Shown here: positions 27,874 through 35,857 of the stretch, in pieces
Numbering within the stretch: the first letter of the stretch is position 1
Layout of the letters: every line of letters starts with the position of its first letter
DNA from: Paenibacillus sp. FSL K6-3182
GTDB taxonomy: Bacteria > Bacillota > Bacilli > Paenibacillales > Paenibacillaceae
Direction of reading: 5' to 3'
Length of the DNA stretch: 64,000 nucleotides
Assembly: GCF_037976325.1 (NCBI RefSeq)
Contig: NZ_CP150265.1
Span: 2,661,501 to 2,725,500 of the forward strand
Notes under the pieces: generated by a model
The model's input: the letters and a program-made list of their open reading frames with translations, nothing else
What the model was told of the DNA's origin: nothing
Databases searched by the model: none
Position numbers and translations under genes: made by a program

Positions 27874-28332
27874 ATGTTGAGGGAAATAAAGCATCCAGTT
27901 AAGAGTCCATCAAGGATTGGATCCATTATAGGCATGATTGCTATTATATCGAGTCAATCTATTCTTGTATTGAGAATATGGGATCATAGGGGTATATTCT
28001 ACGCTTCGTTAACGGTGATTCTTCTATGTTTAGTTGTACTGTTACTCGCATTGTACAGAACATATTTTAAGAAAACGACCGTGTTATGCCTATCCAATGA
28101 GCAAATCATATTAAATGGGATTATAATTAATTCAAGGGATATTAAAGTGATAATGACCAGGGGGAACTTTAAACCTGTTATTGGGATATTACCTTACAGG
28201 AGGAAGATCGTCCCATTGGATATGGCATTTAGGTATTCAAAGGATGAAGATAGAGGTATCTCGGATTTAAAGAGCTGGGCAAAAATGAACAATGTAAAGA
28301 TGGTTAATAAATCGTTTCAAACGTGGATATAA
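27874..28332 (+). CDS. Small membrane protein, two helices plus PH-like domain
   Basis: 152 residues. Two hydrophobic segments (about 15-32 and 42-62) with a short external loop are followed by a soluble part (LCLSNEQIILNGIIINSRDI, then VPLDMAFRYSKDE) that looks like the bacterial PH-like domain of STM3941-type small membrane proteins. The ATG follows AGGGGGGG. Function unknown. It is a stand-alone gene between two intergenic elements. Confidence 0.7.
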   Translation: MLREIKHPVKSPSRIGSIIGMIAIISSQSILVLRIWDHRGIFYASLTVILLCLVVLLLALYRTYFKKTTVLCLSNEQIILNGIIINSRDIKVIMTRGNFKPVIGILPYRRKIVPLDMAFRYSKDEDRGISDLKSWAKMNNVKMVNKSFQTWI

Positions 28333-28410
28333 ATGTATTCAAAAGCACTATTCGGTACGGTCATTATCTTATTAAGAGAATGTGCTTTAACCAGGATGAC
28401 ATGCTCGTTC

Positions 28411-28490
28411 GTTAAGCTAACAGGTAACGATATTTCAATACTGAAAGAGCTGCCGCTTGGCAGCCTTTTTTTCTACTAACGGGCAGTTTA
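28411..28490 (+). repeat. Intergenic palindromic element, complete
   Basis: Left arm GTTAAGCTAACAGGTAACGA then TATTTCAAT, central hairpin GAGCTGCCGCTTGGCAGC with TTTTTTT, shortened right arm CTACTAACGGGCAGTTTA. The hairpin belongs to the GCTGCCGCTTGGCAGC class also found at 29967-30045. Confidence 0.85.
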
Positions 28491-28555
28491 AATTAATTCT
28501 CATGGAATAAAAATGGTATAATATTATGGAGTAATTTTGAATTGCGAGGTGGAAA

Positions 28556-29158
28556 ATGGGGGTAGATTTCTCAGCTGTTCTTAAACACTCATTAGATGTT
28601 ACAGACATAGAAGTTTTTAAAGAAGAGATTGTTAAAGGGACAAGATTTCCTAAAGCTATAAAGTGTATTAAAGAAGTTAATTTTCATAACCCGCATCTTG
28701 ACAGACAATGGTTATTGAATCGTGATCGTATTAGTGAATCACATAACTTTGAGCCATTTGATCCCGTGTTAATAGGGGATGAAGAATATGTTGAGCTTGG
28801 AGGTTCTGGTGGGTTTCGATTTATATTTAATAAGCATATCTGTGAGTTCAGTCCTAGTTTTAGGTGGTATCAATTTATAGAAAATCAAGAGTTGCAACTT
28901 GAACTAAGGGCAATATGCCAAGAATTTGCAGACTACTTCGGTTATAACTTTGCAATATATATGGGAGATAATTATTGTGCGTTAGACTATGTTTTTGAAG
29001 GTCGCGATATGGATTATTATAAAGCCAATCTTAGGAGTAGATTCGGTAAAGCTAAATCATCTATCGGGGAATTAATACAGAAAACTAATAGTGGATGGGA
29101 ATCAGAAGGCTATTTTATAGATGATTTTAACGATTTGCAACGTAATTCGTTGAGCTAA
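28556..29158 (+). CDS. Unknown cytoplasmic protein (200 aa)
   Basis: No signal or membrane segment and no family that I recognise. It has charged N-terminal helices, a central acidic stretch (FEPFDPVLIGDEEYVELGGS) and an aromatic-rich middle (FRWYQFIEN; YFGYNFAIYMGDNY). The shape is that of a small alpha/beta protein; an immunity-like role would be a guess. GAGGTGG precedes the ATG. The stop codon TAA is itself part of the CTAA of the following element, so gene end and element share bases. Confidence 0.75.
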   Translation: MGVDFSAVLKHSLDVTDIEVFKEEIVKGTRFPKAIKCIKEVNFHNPHLDRQWLLNRDRISESHNFEPFDPVLIGDEEYVELGGSGGFRFIFNKHICEFSPSFRWYQFIENQELQLELRAICQEFADYFGYNFAIYMGDNYCALDYVFEGRDMDYYKANLRSRFGKAKSSIGELIQKTNSGWESEGYFIDDFNDLQRNSLS

Positions 29159-29244
29159 AAAGGAGAACGATAGTTCAACGGACCATAGAGCAGTTAGCCG
29201 GATGGCAACTGCTTCTTTCTCGTAATGCTAACGGGCAGATACGC
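29149..29244 (+). repeat. Intergenic palindromic element overlapping a gene end
   Basis: Left arm GTTGAGCTAAAAAGGAGAAC then GATAGTTCAAC, central hairpin GAGCAGTTAGCC..GGCAACTGCT with TTTCT, right arm ATGCTAACGGGCAGATAC. The preceding gene's stop codon is the TAA inside GAGCTAA. Confidence 0.85.
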
Positions 29245-29378
29245 AACATTTTTGTCTTCAGATTTCCACTTGACCCTTACGTAACGTAATGATTTATAGT
29301 GAACGTAAGAGATAGACGAAACACAGCCTACTGCCAAAAAATCGAACAACACAATTCGAAATCGGAGGAGAAGCAAAC

Positions 29379-29990
29379 ATGAGAAAACTCGTATTGTTCA
29401 TGCATGTATCACTAGACGGGTATGCATCAGATTCAAACGGAGGACTAGATTGGATTCCGTACAACGAGGAATTAGAGAAATACGCCGAGGAAGTCGTAGC
29501 CGAAGTCGGCTCTCCGGTATACGGACGAACGACATATCGGATGATGGAGAGCTACTGGCCCTCGGTGCTGGACAATCCGGATGCATCGAGGCACGATATG
29601 GAGCATGCCACATGGCTGCAGGATGTTAAGAAGATCGTCATTTCCGACTCGATGGACATTGTTGAATGGAATAATACGGTACTGATCAAGGACAATATTG
29701 CAGATGAAATCAAGGCGCTCAAGGAGCAGCCAGGCAAAAATCTCGTTATCTTCGGCAGTCCGGGGGCGGCGAAGACGTTGCTTGAACTCGGCCTGATCGA
29801 CGAATTCCTGCTGACGATTTGTCCAGTCATCTTGGGCGGCGGAAAATCAGTATTCCACGGCGACGGTGAGAAAATCAGGCTCAAGCTGCTGTCCAGCCGA
29901 ACGCTCAAGTCGGGCATTATCGCGGCCCGTTATGAGTTGGAGAAATACTCTGCCGTGCAAGATGTTCTACTAACGGATAACGATAGTTGA
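29379..29990 (+). CDS. Dihydrofolate reductase-like (RibD C-terminal domain) protein
   Basis: 203 residues of the RibD_C/YyaP-YwjB type: MRKLVLFMHVSLDGYASDSN at the start, YGRTTYRMMESYWP near residue 48 and LVIFGSPGAAKTLLELGLID plus LGGGKSVF in the C-terminal half. These proteins bind NAD(P)H in a DHFR-like fold; the substrate is unknown. The ATG follows CGGAGGAGAAGC. The last codons (..LLTDNDS stop) are made of the left arm of the intergenic element, CTACTAACGGATAACGATAG then TTGA, so the native C-terminus has been extended or replaced. Confidence 0.88.
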   Translation: MRKLVLFMHVSLDGYASDSNGGLDWIPYNEELEKYAEEVVAEVGSPVYGRTTYRMMESYWPSVLDNPDASRHDMEHATWLQDVKKIVISDSMDIVEWNNTVLIKDNIADEIKALKEQPGKNLVIFGSPGAAKTLLELGLIDEFLLTICPVILGGGKSVFHGDGEKIRLKLLSSRTLKSGIIAARYELEKYSAVQDVLLTDNDS

Positions 29991-30045
29991 AAACTAAAGG
30001 GCTGCCGCTTGGCAGCCCTTCGTCATTACGCTAACGAGCTGTATT
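29967..30045 (+). repeat. Intergenic palindromic element, encodes a gene end
   Basis: Left arm CTACTAACGGATAACGATAG then TTGAA, central hairpin GGGCTGCCGCTTGGCAGCCC, right arm ATTACGCTAACGAGCTGTAT. The left arm is translated as the last residues and TGA stop of the RibD-like protein. Confidence 0.85.
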
Positions 30046-30156
30046 GCTATTAAAACATACGAGGTTTGAGTAACAAAATGACTCCCTTGTATGATGTTAT
30101 TGAGCACAAGATGCTCACCAGCTACCGGATTCAAAACAAACCAAGGAGACTATAAG

Positions 30157-30323
30157 ATGAATATTACTCAAAATGAACGCATTAAACAAATTACTTCTTT
30201 TACTTTTTATTTGTTGGTGTCGATAACAAAAAATTAAAACAAGCAGCCCTAGCGCAAGACTATCTCGGGGTCGAGCTCGGAAGGCGGTATTTGTATGAGT
30301 GTAATAAGAGATGCGTTATTTGA
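30157..30323 (+). pseudogene. IS110-family transposase, 5' relic
   Basis: After a strong ribosome site (CCAAGGAGAC) an ATG opens MNITQNERIKQITSFTF. One frame shift later the text continues LFVGVDNKKLKQAALAQDYL then GVELGRRYLYECNK. This is the N-terminus of an IS110-family transposase (family form: MN.TQNE.I.Q.T..TLVVGIDIAK..H.ARAQD.RG.E.GK...F.N), whose RuvC-like first Asp corresponds to the D in VGVD. Everything after about 55 codons is lost. It shows that an IS110 element once landed directly downstream of an intergenic element. Confidence 0.62.
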
Positions 30324-30345
30324 CTGTTCCAATTTATTGAACTGA

Positions 30346-30750
30346 TTAGACGCTCAATAACTCTTGCCGCTCTATTCTTTCCACCTCATCATCATGTAAA
30401 GCTGCTCGACGCTTTAGGAGCTCATATGTCTCACTCCACTCGTCAGGGTACCTTGTCCATTGAATTCTCTTATACAATTCTTCTAGGGCAAGCTCTACTT
30501 CATTTCTAAATTGTTTCCATAGCTTCTTAGCTTTGTAATAGTCACCATTATTACAAGTAGCATTCACTACGTCATAACAAAGTTTATCTTTTCTGAAAAT
30601 CTCCATACTGATTTCATCAACTGTAAAAAGAATTTCTTTTTTGAGTTTGGCGTCATTCTCCATAGTTGCAATCATTTCGGCCATAATAGAAGTTATATTG
30701 GGATTATTTTGAGCTGAGTGATTCATACATTCAGTGAGTTGGATAGTCAT
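30346..30750 (-). CDS. Unknown helical protein (134 aa)
   Basis: Minus-strand gene with ribosome site TAGGAGGG before its ATG. It is all-helical by composition (MIATMENDAKLKKEILFTVD; KKLWKQFRNEVELALEELYK), with no signal peptide or membrane span. I do not recognise the family. It lies convergent to the IS110 relic. Confidence 0.65.
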   Translation of the reverse strand: MTIQLTECMNHSAQNNPNITSIMAEMIATMENDAKLKKEILFTVDEISMEIFRKDKLCYDVVNATCNNGDYYKAKKLWKQFRNEVELALEELYKRIQWTRYPDEWSETYELLKRRAALHDDEVERIERQELLSV

Positions 30751-31050
30751 AAATTTTTCCCTCCTAGCAACGTTTTGTTACCATTCTGGTTTTATATAAT
30801 ACTTTTCGTTAGAAGGAGGGTTTTTTAGTCACTAAGCAAGTGAAGATAGCTACTGGTAATAAAAGGGGGAGTGAACATAATTAATGGATGAAGAACAAAC
30901 ATGTCAAGCACTTGATGACTTTTCGACTAATGAAACGATGGAACGGTTAGATAGAATGTAAGTGGATGAGCTCTGACCTTATCCTTCTCAGTATGTGAGA
31001 ATCATCCAAAATCCTCGATTCAATTAGGGTTATCATTATATTTATGAAAA
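30751..31050. other. Intergenic stretch upstream of the 134-aa gene
   Basis: About 300 bases holding the upstream region of the minus-strand gene (TATTATA-like box near 30800). A 25-codon plus-strand frame at 30884-30961 (MDEEQTCQALDD..) has AAAAGGGGG about 15 bases before its ATG. I rate that small frame as doubtful. Confidence 0.3.
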
Positions 31051-31051
31051 A

Positions 31052-31146
31052 GTTGAACTAACGGGACACGTTAGTTCAACACAAAAAGGAGCAGCTGCAG
31101 ACGACAGCTGCTCCTTTTTTGATTACGCTAACTGGCAGATTTGCTC
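31052..31146 (+). repeat. Intergenic element with perfect palindromic left arm
   Basis: The left arm is a perfect inverted repeat, GTTGAACTAAC - GGGACAC - GTTAGTTCAAC (31052-31080). The central hairpin GGAGCAGCTG..CAGCTGCTCC with TTTTTT follows, and then right arm ATTACGCTAACTGGCAGATT. This copy reveals the symmetry that is blurred in the other left arms. Confidence 0.9.
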
Positions 31147-31206
31147 CATTATCGGGCATTATCGGACTATATTTAAGGGGAGCGAGGGTGCGGTTAATCC
31201 GAGGTG

Positions 31207-31986
31207 TTATGCAAAAGAAGATAATAGTTGGTTGAATCTATCGCGCTCCTCCAAAAAAGGGCAATGACCGCTGTATTGAAATGAAACAAGTTGCGAATTT
31301 TTAATCAGCTTATTTGTTTCCTGAGCTTGGGAAAACGGAACGACTTTATCATGAATTCCATGAATAATTAATGTGGGCACATCGATCTGTCCAAGATCGT
31401 TGTAAACATTCTCGTCTCTTAGCGTGACCATAATAGCGGAAGTCGACCAATTCGCAGCTTGTAAACCCATTAGAAAGAACCATTCGGATTTTGGTTCAGA
31501 AATGTACTGAAAGAAAAAAATCTCCGTTTGGTTTTGCAGCATTTTCGGACGGTCATTGTTTGTTTCTTCGATGATTTTATTCGTAAATTCTTTGGGAACG
31601 CTTGATGGAGACGCAGCGTCGATCAGGACGAGTTTAGATACCCCGTACCCTTTGTAACGAGCCATATAACGAATCGAGATCGCGCCTCCGGTCGAGTGTC
31701 CTGCTAGTATTATGTTTTTTAATTGTAACGCTTCGATGACCATACGAAGATCATCTGCTAATCTATCGAAACCGTAACCGTCGAATGGTTTATCCGAATT
31801 GCCGTATCCTCTCCAGTCCATTCCGATACAACGATATCCGAGCTTCGGAAGGTAATTGAACTGATATTCGAACTGGTTATGGTTTAGCGGCCATCCATGA
31901 ATAAAAAGTATCGTTTTATTTCCCTTTGGATTGATGTCCTCTATAAATACTTTTACGCCCGGTTCCACAGTAACGAAGTATCCCAA
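31207..31986 (-). CDS. Alpha/beta hydrolase
   Basis: About 259 residues on the minus strand. TTG 31986 is preferred because GAGGTG lies just before it; the GTG at 31995 is part of that ribosome site. The fold is clear: LFIHGWPLNHNQFEY (oxyanion HG), GHSTGGA with nucleophile Ser, IHGIHDKVVPF with the acidic Asp, and YSGHCPFLEE with the catalytic His. It resembles non-haem chloroperoxidase/esterase-type hydrolases. The substrate is unknown. It lies on the opposite strand from the elements on both sides. Confidence 0.9.
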   Translation of the reverse strand: MGYFVTVEPGVKVFIEDINPKGNKTILFIHGWPLNHNQFEYQFNYLPKLGYRCIGMDWRGYGNSDKPFDGYGFDRLADDLRMVIEALQLKNIILAGHSTGGAISIRYMARYKGYGVSKLVLIDAASPSSVPKEFTNKIIEETNNDRPKMLQNQTEIFFFQYISEPKSEWFFLMGLQAANWSTSAIMVTLRDENVYNDLGQIDVPTLIIHGIHDKVVPFSQAQETNKLIKNSQLVSFQYSGHCPFLEERDRFNQLLSSFA

Positions 31987-31995
31987 GTGTATCAC

Positions 31996-32135
31996 CTCAA
32001 TTTTAAAAAATGTACTTACCTATTAAGATATTCGCCCTAGGCAAGGTGAATGCCCAATTTCGGCGTCAAATTAGGTTTAGATCGTACGTAGAGATTTCTG
32101 AGGAATAGCTTGAGTAAAACAACTTCTTCAGATCA
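31996..32135. other. Upstream region of the hydrolase gene
   Basis: Short A/T-rich intergenic sequence holding the hydrolase promoter. No distinct operator is visible. Confidence 0.3.
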
Positions 32136-32230
32136 TTGAGCTAACGGGACACGATAGTTGAACATACTACGAGCAGTTTGCTGTGGCGGCTGCTCCTATT
32201 TTTTGTTAAGCTAATGGGCAGTTTAACTCA
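32136..32230 (+). repeat. Intergenic palindromic element, complete
   Basis: Left arm TTGAGCTAACGGGACACGAT then AGTTGAAC, central hairpin GAGCAGTTTGCTG..CGGCTGCTC with T-rich tail, right arm GTTAAGCTAATGGGCAGTTT. It lies at the 5' side of a minus-strand gene, in the same orientation as all other copies. Confidence 0.88.
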
Positions 32231-32509
32231 ATAAAAACAAGAAAGCAGACGGTCCTTGTTATGGATTTTCTTATTAAATAAATTGCGTAAAAGCGCTAGT
32301 TGGCATTTTTTATGAGTTATGGTTTAGCAACAATAAGCCACACCTGCATTGAAATAGTCACACCGTGGTTCTAGTAATTTCGCTAATATAAAGCCATGCT
32401 TATGGTGAAGGGTTACAGTTGCCGATAGTTATTTAAGCATATCAAAACCAAATTATGATTTATGTCGAGCGACACCCTATAAAGTGTTAGATGAGTGGAG
32501 ATGAAATTT
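32231..32509. other. Gene-free upstream region of GNAT gene
   Basis: About 280 bases without open frames of note. It presumably holds the promoter of the acetyltransferase. I see no other structure. Confidence 0.3.
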
Positions 32510-32935
32510 ATGATAAGAGTTGCAAAATTGGAGGATAGGAAAGATATAGCAAAACTATTGACGCAATTAGGCTACCCGGAAACCGAATTTTTTATTAAAG
32601 AGAACATGGAAAGACTTCTTACTGACCCCAACGAAGAATTAATGGTTTATGAAGATGAAGGACGTGTTATTGCCTGTATTTCCATTCATTATATTCCGCA
32701 ATTAGGAATTAGAGGAGATATCGCATCAATTAGTTATCTTGTTGTGGACTCCTCAATTAGAAGTAAAGGAATTGGAAAGGAATTAGAGGGATTTGCCTCT
32801 GCCTCTGCCAGAAAAAGGGGATGTGACAGTATCCAAGTTCATTGTCATTCCAGAAGAATAGATGCTCATAAATTTTATGAGAGACAAGGTTTTAAGGAGG
32901 CTCCTAAGTACTTTTCAAAAATGTTAGACAAATGA
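32510..32935 (+). CDS. GNAT-family N-acetyltransferase
   Basis: 141 residues from ATG 32510 (GTGGAG about nine bases upstream). The GNAT fold is clear: MIRVAKLEDRKDIAKLL at the start, ISYLVVDSSIRSKGIGKELE (acetyl-CoA pyrophosphate loop, R-x2-G-x-G/A) and IDAHKFYERQGFKEAP at the C-terminus. It transfers an acetyl group from acetyl-CoA to an unknown amine, possibly an antibiotic, a small metabolite or a protein. It is a stand-alone gene between two elements. Confidence 0.88.
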   Translation: MIRVAKLEDRKDIAKLLTQLGYPETEFFIKENMERLLTDPNEELMVYEDEGRVIACISIHYIPQLGIRGDIASISYLVVDSSIRSKGIGKELEGFASASARKRGCDSIQVHCHSRRIDAHKFYERQGFKEAPKYFSKMLDK

Positions 32936-33017
32936 CGGCATAAACTCTCACTAACTTTTATTGAATCGACAGCAAAGTTTTAATAGGAGGGAATGATTTA
33001 TTCGGCCAATTAATATT

Positions 33018-33113
33018 TAACTAACTGGGAACTATAGTTGAACAAACATGGAGTAGTTTGCTGCGGCAGCTGCTCCCTTTCTTTGTTAAACTATCGGGCA
33101 GGATAGTTCCAAT
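33018..33113 (+). repeat. Intergenic element with perfect palindromic right arm
   Basis: Left arm TAACTAACTGGGAACTATAG then TTGAAC, central hairpin GGAGTAGTTTGCTG..CAGCTGCTCC, right arm that is a perfect inverted repeat AACTATC - GGGCAG - GATAGTT (33089-33108). Confidence 0.9.
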
Positions 33114-33244
33114 ATGTGTTAATCTTAATGTCAGAAGACTACAGCGACATCCTTTTCAAAAGGATCTTTGATGTAGATATAAAATTTAGTAGAAACCGTT
33201 AATTGAACGCGCAGATCTATTCAACATTTAGGAGTGATTTTGTA

Positions 33245-34240
33245 ATGTATGGCTACATCGACCGCCAGGGCAACCAGGTGATCCCGACAATATACGAGTA
33301 TGCTACTTCTTTCACAAATGGCATAGCTGCTGTTTACGAGAACAATAAAACGAAGTTCATTTCAAAATCCGGCGAAACTTTGCTGGATACAGAATATTTT
33401 GGAGTGAATAATTTTTCTTGCGGTCGTGCATTGTTTCAAAGTAATGGTAAATTTGGCTATCTAGATATACACGGTATGATTGTTATTCCTCCTAAGTTTG
33501 AACATGCTTATGATTTTTCTGAAGGATACGCCACCGTAGTTATACCTAATGGTATTACATCGGGGATTGCGTTCATTGATGTAAATGGGAATTTTATTAA
33601 TGATCAGATATATAATAACTCCATGCACTTTAAAGATGGTATCGTATCTGTGCAGCACCCTTCTGGAAAGCACGGATGCATCAATGCAGCAGGCGAATAC
33701 GTAATAGATCCTATATCCGAGGACTACAACTCCTTCTCTGACGGGCTTGCTCGAATAAGTGTAGAAGGAAAGATCGGATATATTGATTGCAAAGGTCAGA
33801 TCGTTATTTCACCACAGTTTGGTTTTGCTGGTAATTTTCAAGAGGGAATGGCGGTAATTAGTAAACGTAATAAATTTGGATTCATTAACAGATTAGGTGA
33901 AGTCATAGTCGATACTAAATATAATGACGCGGAGAATTTTTATGAGCAGTTGGCCCCGGTCAAATTAGGAAGGAATTGGGGATACCTGAATCCTGACGGT
34001 GAATTTGTGATTGAACCCAAGTTTACGAGCGCGTCATGTTTTAGGGAAGGCATAGCATTTGTTTATGATAAGAAAAATATTACGATGTTGAAACGAAACA
34101 TGGAGATGATCGAGCTAGGGGATCAGTACGAGAGGTTAGAGAGTTTTTCAGAAGGACTCAGCGTAGTGACAATACGAGAAAGAAGAAAAACATACCCTAT
34201 CACTATTCATAGCACAGAAGTAACTTTCTACAAAAATTAA
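33245..34240 (+). CDS. WG-repeat protein
   Basis: About 331 residues from ATG 33245 (AGGAGTG at 33230-33236); the TTG at 33203 has no ribosome site. The protein is built of WG-type repeats of about 40-50 residues: YGYIDRQGNQVIPTIYEYAT, FGYLDIHGMIVIPPKFEHAY, IGYIDCKGQIVISPQFGFAG, FGFINRLGEVIVDTKYND and WGYLNPDGEFVIEPKF. About seven repeats fill the whole chain. No signal peptide is seen. WG-repeat proteins have no defined biochemical role. The stop codon lies within the degraded left arm of the next element. Confidence 0.88.
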   Translation: MYGYIDRQGNQVIPTIYEYATSFTNGIAAVYENNKTKFISKSGETLLDTEYFGVNNFSCGRALFQSNGKFGYLDIHGMIVIPPKFEHAYDFSEGYATVVIPNGITSGIAFIDVNGNFINDQIYNNSMHFKDGIVSVQHPSGKHGCINAAGEYVIDPISEDYNSFSDGLARISVEGKIGYIDCKGQIVISPQFGFAGNFQEGMAVISKRNKFGFINRLGEVIVDTKYNDAENFYEQLAPVKLGRNWGYLNPDGEFVIEPKFTSASCFREGIAFVYDKKNITMLKRNMEMIELGDQYERLESFSEGLSVVTIRERRKTYPITIHSTEVTFYKN

Positions 34241-34312
34241 CTGTCAGGATTTGAAACTGTAATTCAATAACTGCTCCATTTCTTTATTTAAGCTAACGGG
34301 CAGGATAGTTTG
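34237..34312 (+). repeat. Intergenic element, left arm and hairpin degraded
   Basis: Left arm eroded (TTAACTGTCAGGATTTGAAA..AATTCAAT), hairpin reduced to ACTGCTCC, right arm intact: TTAAGCTAACGGGCAGGATA then GTT. It starts inside the stop codon of the WG-repeat gene. Confidence 0.7.
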
Positions 34313-34385
34313 ATCTCTTCACGAATACGTCAGATATGGGAAATTTACGGTCATCGCAAATAAGACGTTATGAGAAACTGCGGTA
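34313..34385 (+). repeat. Second repeat family, copy 1 (upstream block)
   Basis: TTCACGAATACGTCAGATAT, then GGGAAATTTACGG and CGCAAATAAGACGTTATG. Related blocks occur at 36951-37022 and 38650-38712. Each lies about 30-45 bases before the start of a small gene, and copies 1 and 3 lie right after an element's right arm. It may be a shared 5' leader or promoter. Confidence 0.65.
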
Positions 34386-34427
34386 GTGCCATTAATTTCA
34401 AAAATCCATTAAGCTCGGAGTTGAAAT

Positions 34428-34724
34428 ATGAGTTTAATTCTTCCTTTGGATATTATTGAAAAAATACAGCAGGAATATAAGGATCAATACGATTTTGTTG
34501 AAGACCTATTAACTAATCAAAGTTTTTTCCACACCGAAGAAGAGTTTATATTGAGATTAATTAGATCAATTTTGTTTTTATCTGAAGGAAGTATTGAACA
34601 GCTTCAAAAATATCTCAACATTGCAAAAATAGATTTTAGAGATGTGTTCTATTGGGCTGAATACGATCAAAATAACAAACAAATACGGGATTTTAAAAAG
34701 CCATTTAAAGGGGAATACAATTAA
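34428..34724 (+). CDS. Unknown small protein (98 aa)
   Basis: Helical, acidic protein with no recognisable family (IEKIQQEYKDQYDFVEDLLT; FILRLIRSILFLSEGS). No signal peptide. The ATG follows CGGAGTTGAAAT. The stop abuts the next element with no gap to speak of: TAA ends at 34724 and the element begins at 34727. Confidence 0.65.
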   Translation: MSLILPLDIIEKIQQEYKDQYDFVEDLLTNQSFFHTEEEFILRLIRSILFLSEGSIEQLQKYLNIAKIDFRDVFYWAEYDQNNKQIRDFKKPFKGEYN

Positions 34725-34726
34725 AC

Positions 34727-34813
34727 GTTGAGCTAACGGGGAACGATAGTTGAACATCCAAAGGGCTTCCAAGCGGAAGCCCTTCATTAAGCTAACGGGC
34801 GGTTTTGTTGAAC
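34727..34813 (+). repeat. Intergenic palindromic element, complete
   Basis: Left arm GTTGAGCTAACGGGGAACGA then TAGTTGAAC, central hairpin GGGCTTCCAAGCGGAAGCCC, right arm TTAAGCTAACGGGCGGTTTT. The hairpin is a third sequence class compared with GAGCAG and GCTGCC types. Confidence 0.9.
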
Positions 34814-34961
34814 AAGTTGCAAATTTAACATTTTAAAGTAAGAGCATTTCTTTGTAATGAGAAATGTTTTTTATTTTTATATAAAACGATATTATTTTAT
34901 CGTAAAACGATAAATTTTGTGATAAAGTAAAAACTGACATTAAATAAGTGAGGTGCAGTTT

Positions 34962-35444
34962 ATGAAACGAGGAAATACACTCTTTTTGAAGATAGCTGTT
35001 ATTCTTATTGGAACCCCAATTCTTGCTTTGTACATATTTTTGGTGCCTAAGATTGGGGATTTTGCTGAAGAATTGTATCCAGAAATGGCTTATATGAAAT
35101 CTCTCGTCTTAATCGATATGTACTCAGCAGCGATTCCTTTTTACTTTGCTCTGTATCAAGCTTTTAAACTTTTAAGCTATATAGATAAGAACCAAGCGTT
35201 CTCGGAATTATCGGTAAAAGCTTTAAAGAATATAAAATACTGTGCCATCACAATCAGTACCTTGTACATGCTAGGTATGCCACTCTACTATCTCATGGGG
35301 AAGAGAGTTGACCCTCCAAGTTTCATACCAATGGGATTGGTCATTATTTTCGCCTCTATGGTGATCACCGTTTTTGCTGCTGTTCTCCAAAGACTTTTAC
35401 AAGAAGCTATTAATATAAAATCAGAAAATGATTTAACGGTCTGA
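34962..35444 (+). CDS. DUF2975-type four-helix membrane protein
   Basis: 160 residues from ATG 34962; the GTG at 34953 is part of the AAGTGAGGTG ribosome site. It has four predicted membrane helices (TLFLKIAVILIGTPILALYI; IDMYSAAIPFYFALYQAF; YCAITISTLYMLGMPLYYL; PMGLVIIFASMVITVFAAVL) and the helix arrangement of DUF2975 proteins. In Firmicutes these are regularly encoded with a small Cro/Xre regulator, as here. Function unknown; a membrane stress or export role is a guess. Confidence 0.82.
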   Translation: MKRGNTLFLKIAVILIGTPILALYIFLVPKIGDFAEELYPEMAYMKSLVLIDMYSAAIPFYFALYQAFKLLSYIDKNQAFSELSVKALKNIKYCAITISTLYMLGMPLYYLMGKRVDPPSFIPMGLVIIFASMVITVFAAVLQRLLQEAINIKSENDLTV

Positions 35445-35454
35445 GGTGGAGCAT

Positions 35455-35673
35455 ATGGCAATTATTATTAATATTGATGTGATGTTAGCAAAACGAAAAA
35501 TGAGCGTAACGGAGCTTTCAGAGAGGGTTGGAATAACTATGGCGAATCTTTCCATTCTTAAAAATGGGAAAGCAAAAGCGGTTCGTTTATCAACATTAGA
35601 AGCGATATGTAAAACCTTGGATTGTCAGCCAGGTGATATTTTGGAGTACAAAAGCGACGAAGACACTCCATAA
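35455..35673 (+). CDS. YozG-like small XRE/Cro-type regulator
   Basis: 72 residues from ATG 35455 (CTGAGGTGG before it). The whole protein is one helix-turn-helix: MLAKRKMSVTELSERVGITM, then LSILKNGKAKAVRLSTLEAI and CQPGDILEYK at the end. It is transcribed with the DUF2975 gene (ten bases apart) and probably regulates the pair. Confidence 0.9.
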   Translation: MAIIINIDVMLAKRKMSVTELSERVGITMANLSILKNGKAKAVRLSTLEAICKTLDCQPGDILEYKSDEDTP

Positions 35674-35692
35674 AAACAGACAACAAATTTAT

Positions 35693-35789
35693 TTAACTAA
35701 CGGGGAACGAAAGTTGAACGGACCATAGAGCATCTAGTCGATGGCAACTGCTCCTTTCTCGTTAAGCTGTAAGGCAGGATAGCGTAACC
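35693..35789 (+). repeat. Intergenic palindromic element, complete
   Basis: Left arm TTAACTAACGGGGAACGAAA then GTTGAAC, central hairpin GAGCATCTAGTCGATGGCAA then CTGCTC, right arm GTTAAGCTGTAAGGCAGGAT. The hairpin and flank (GGACCATAGAGCA) match the copy at 29149-29244. Confidence 0.85.
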
Positions 35790-35857
35790 TTTTATCGCAG
35801 ATAGAGTCTAAATTATTACATATTCAGTATTCATAAACGAGGTGAGCTAATAATAGA

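Noticed and set aside
30884..30961. 25-codon frame after AAAAGGGGG
   Set aside because: Too short, spacing too large, and no recognisable property; not enough to call a gene.
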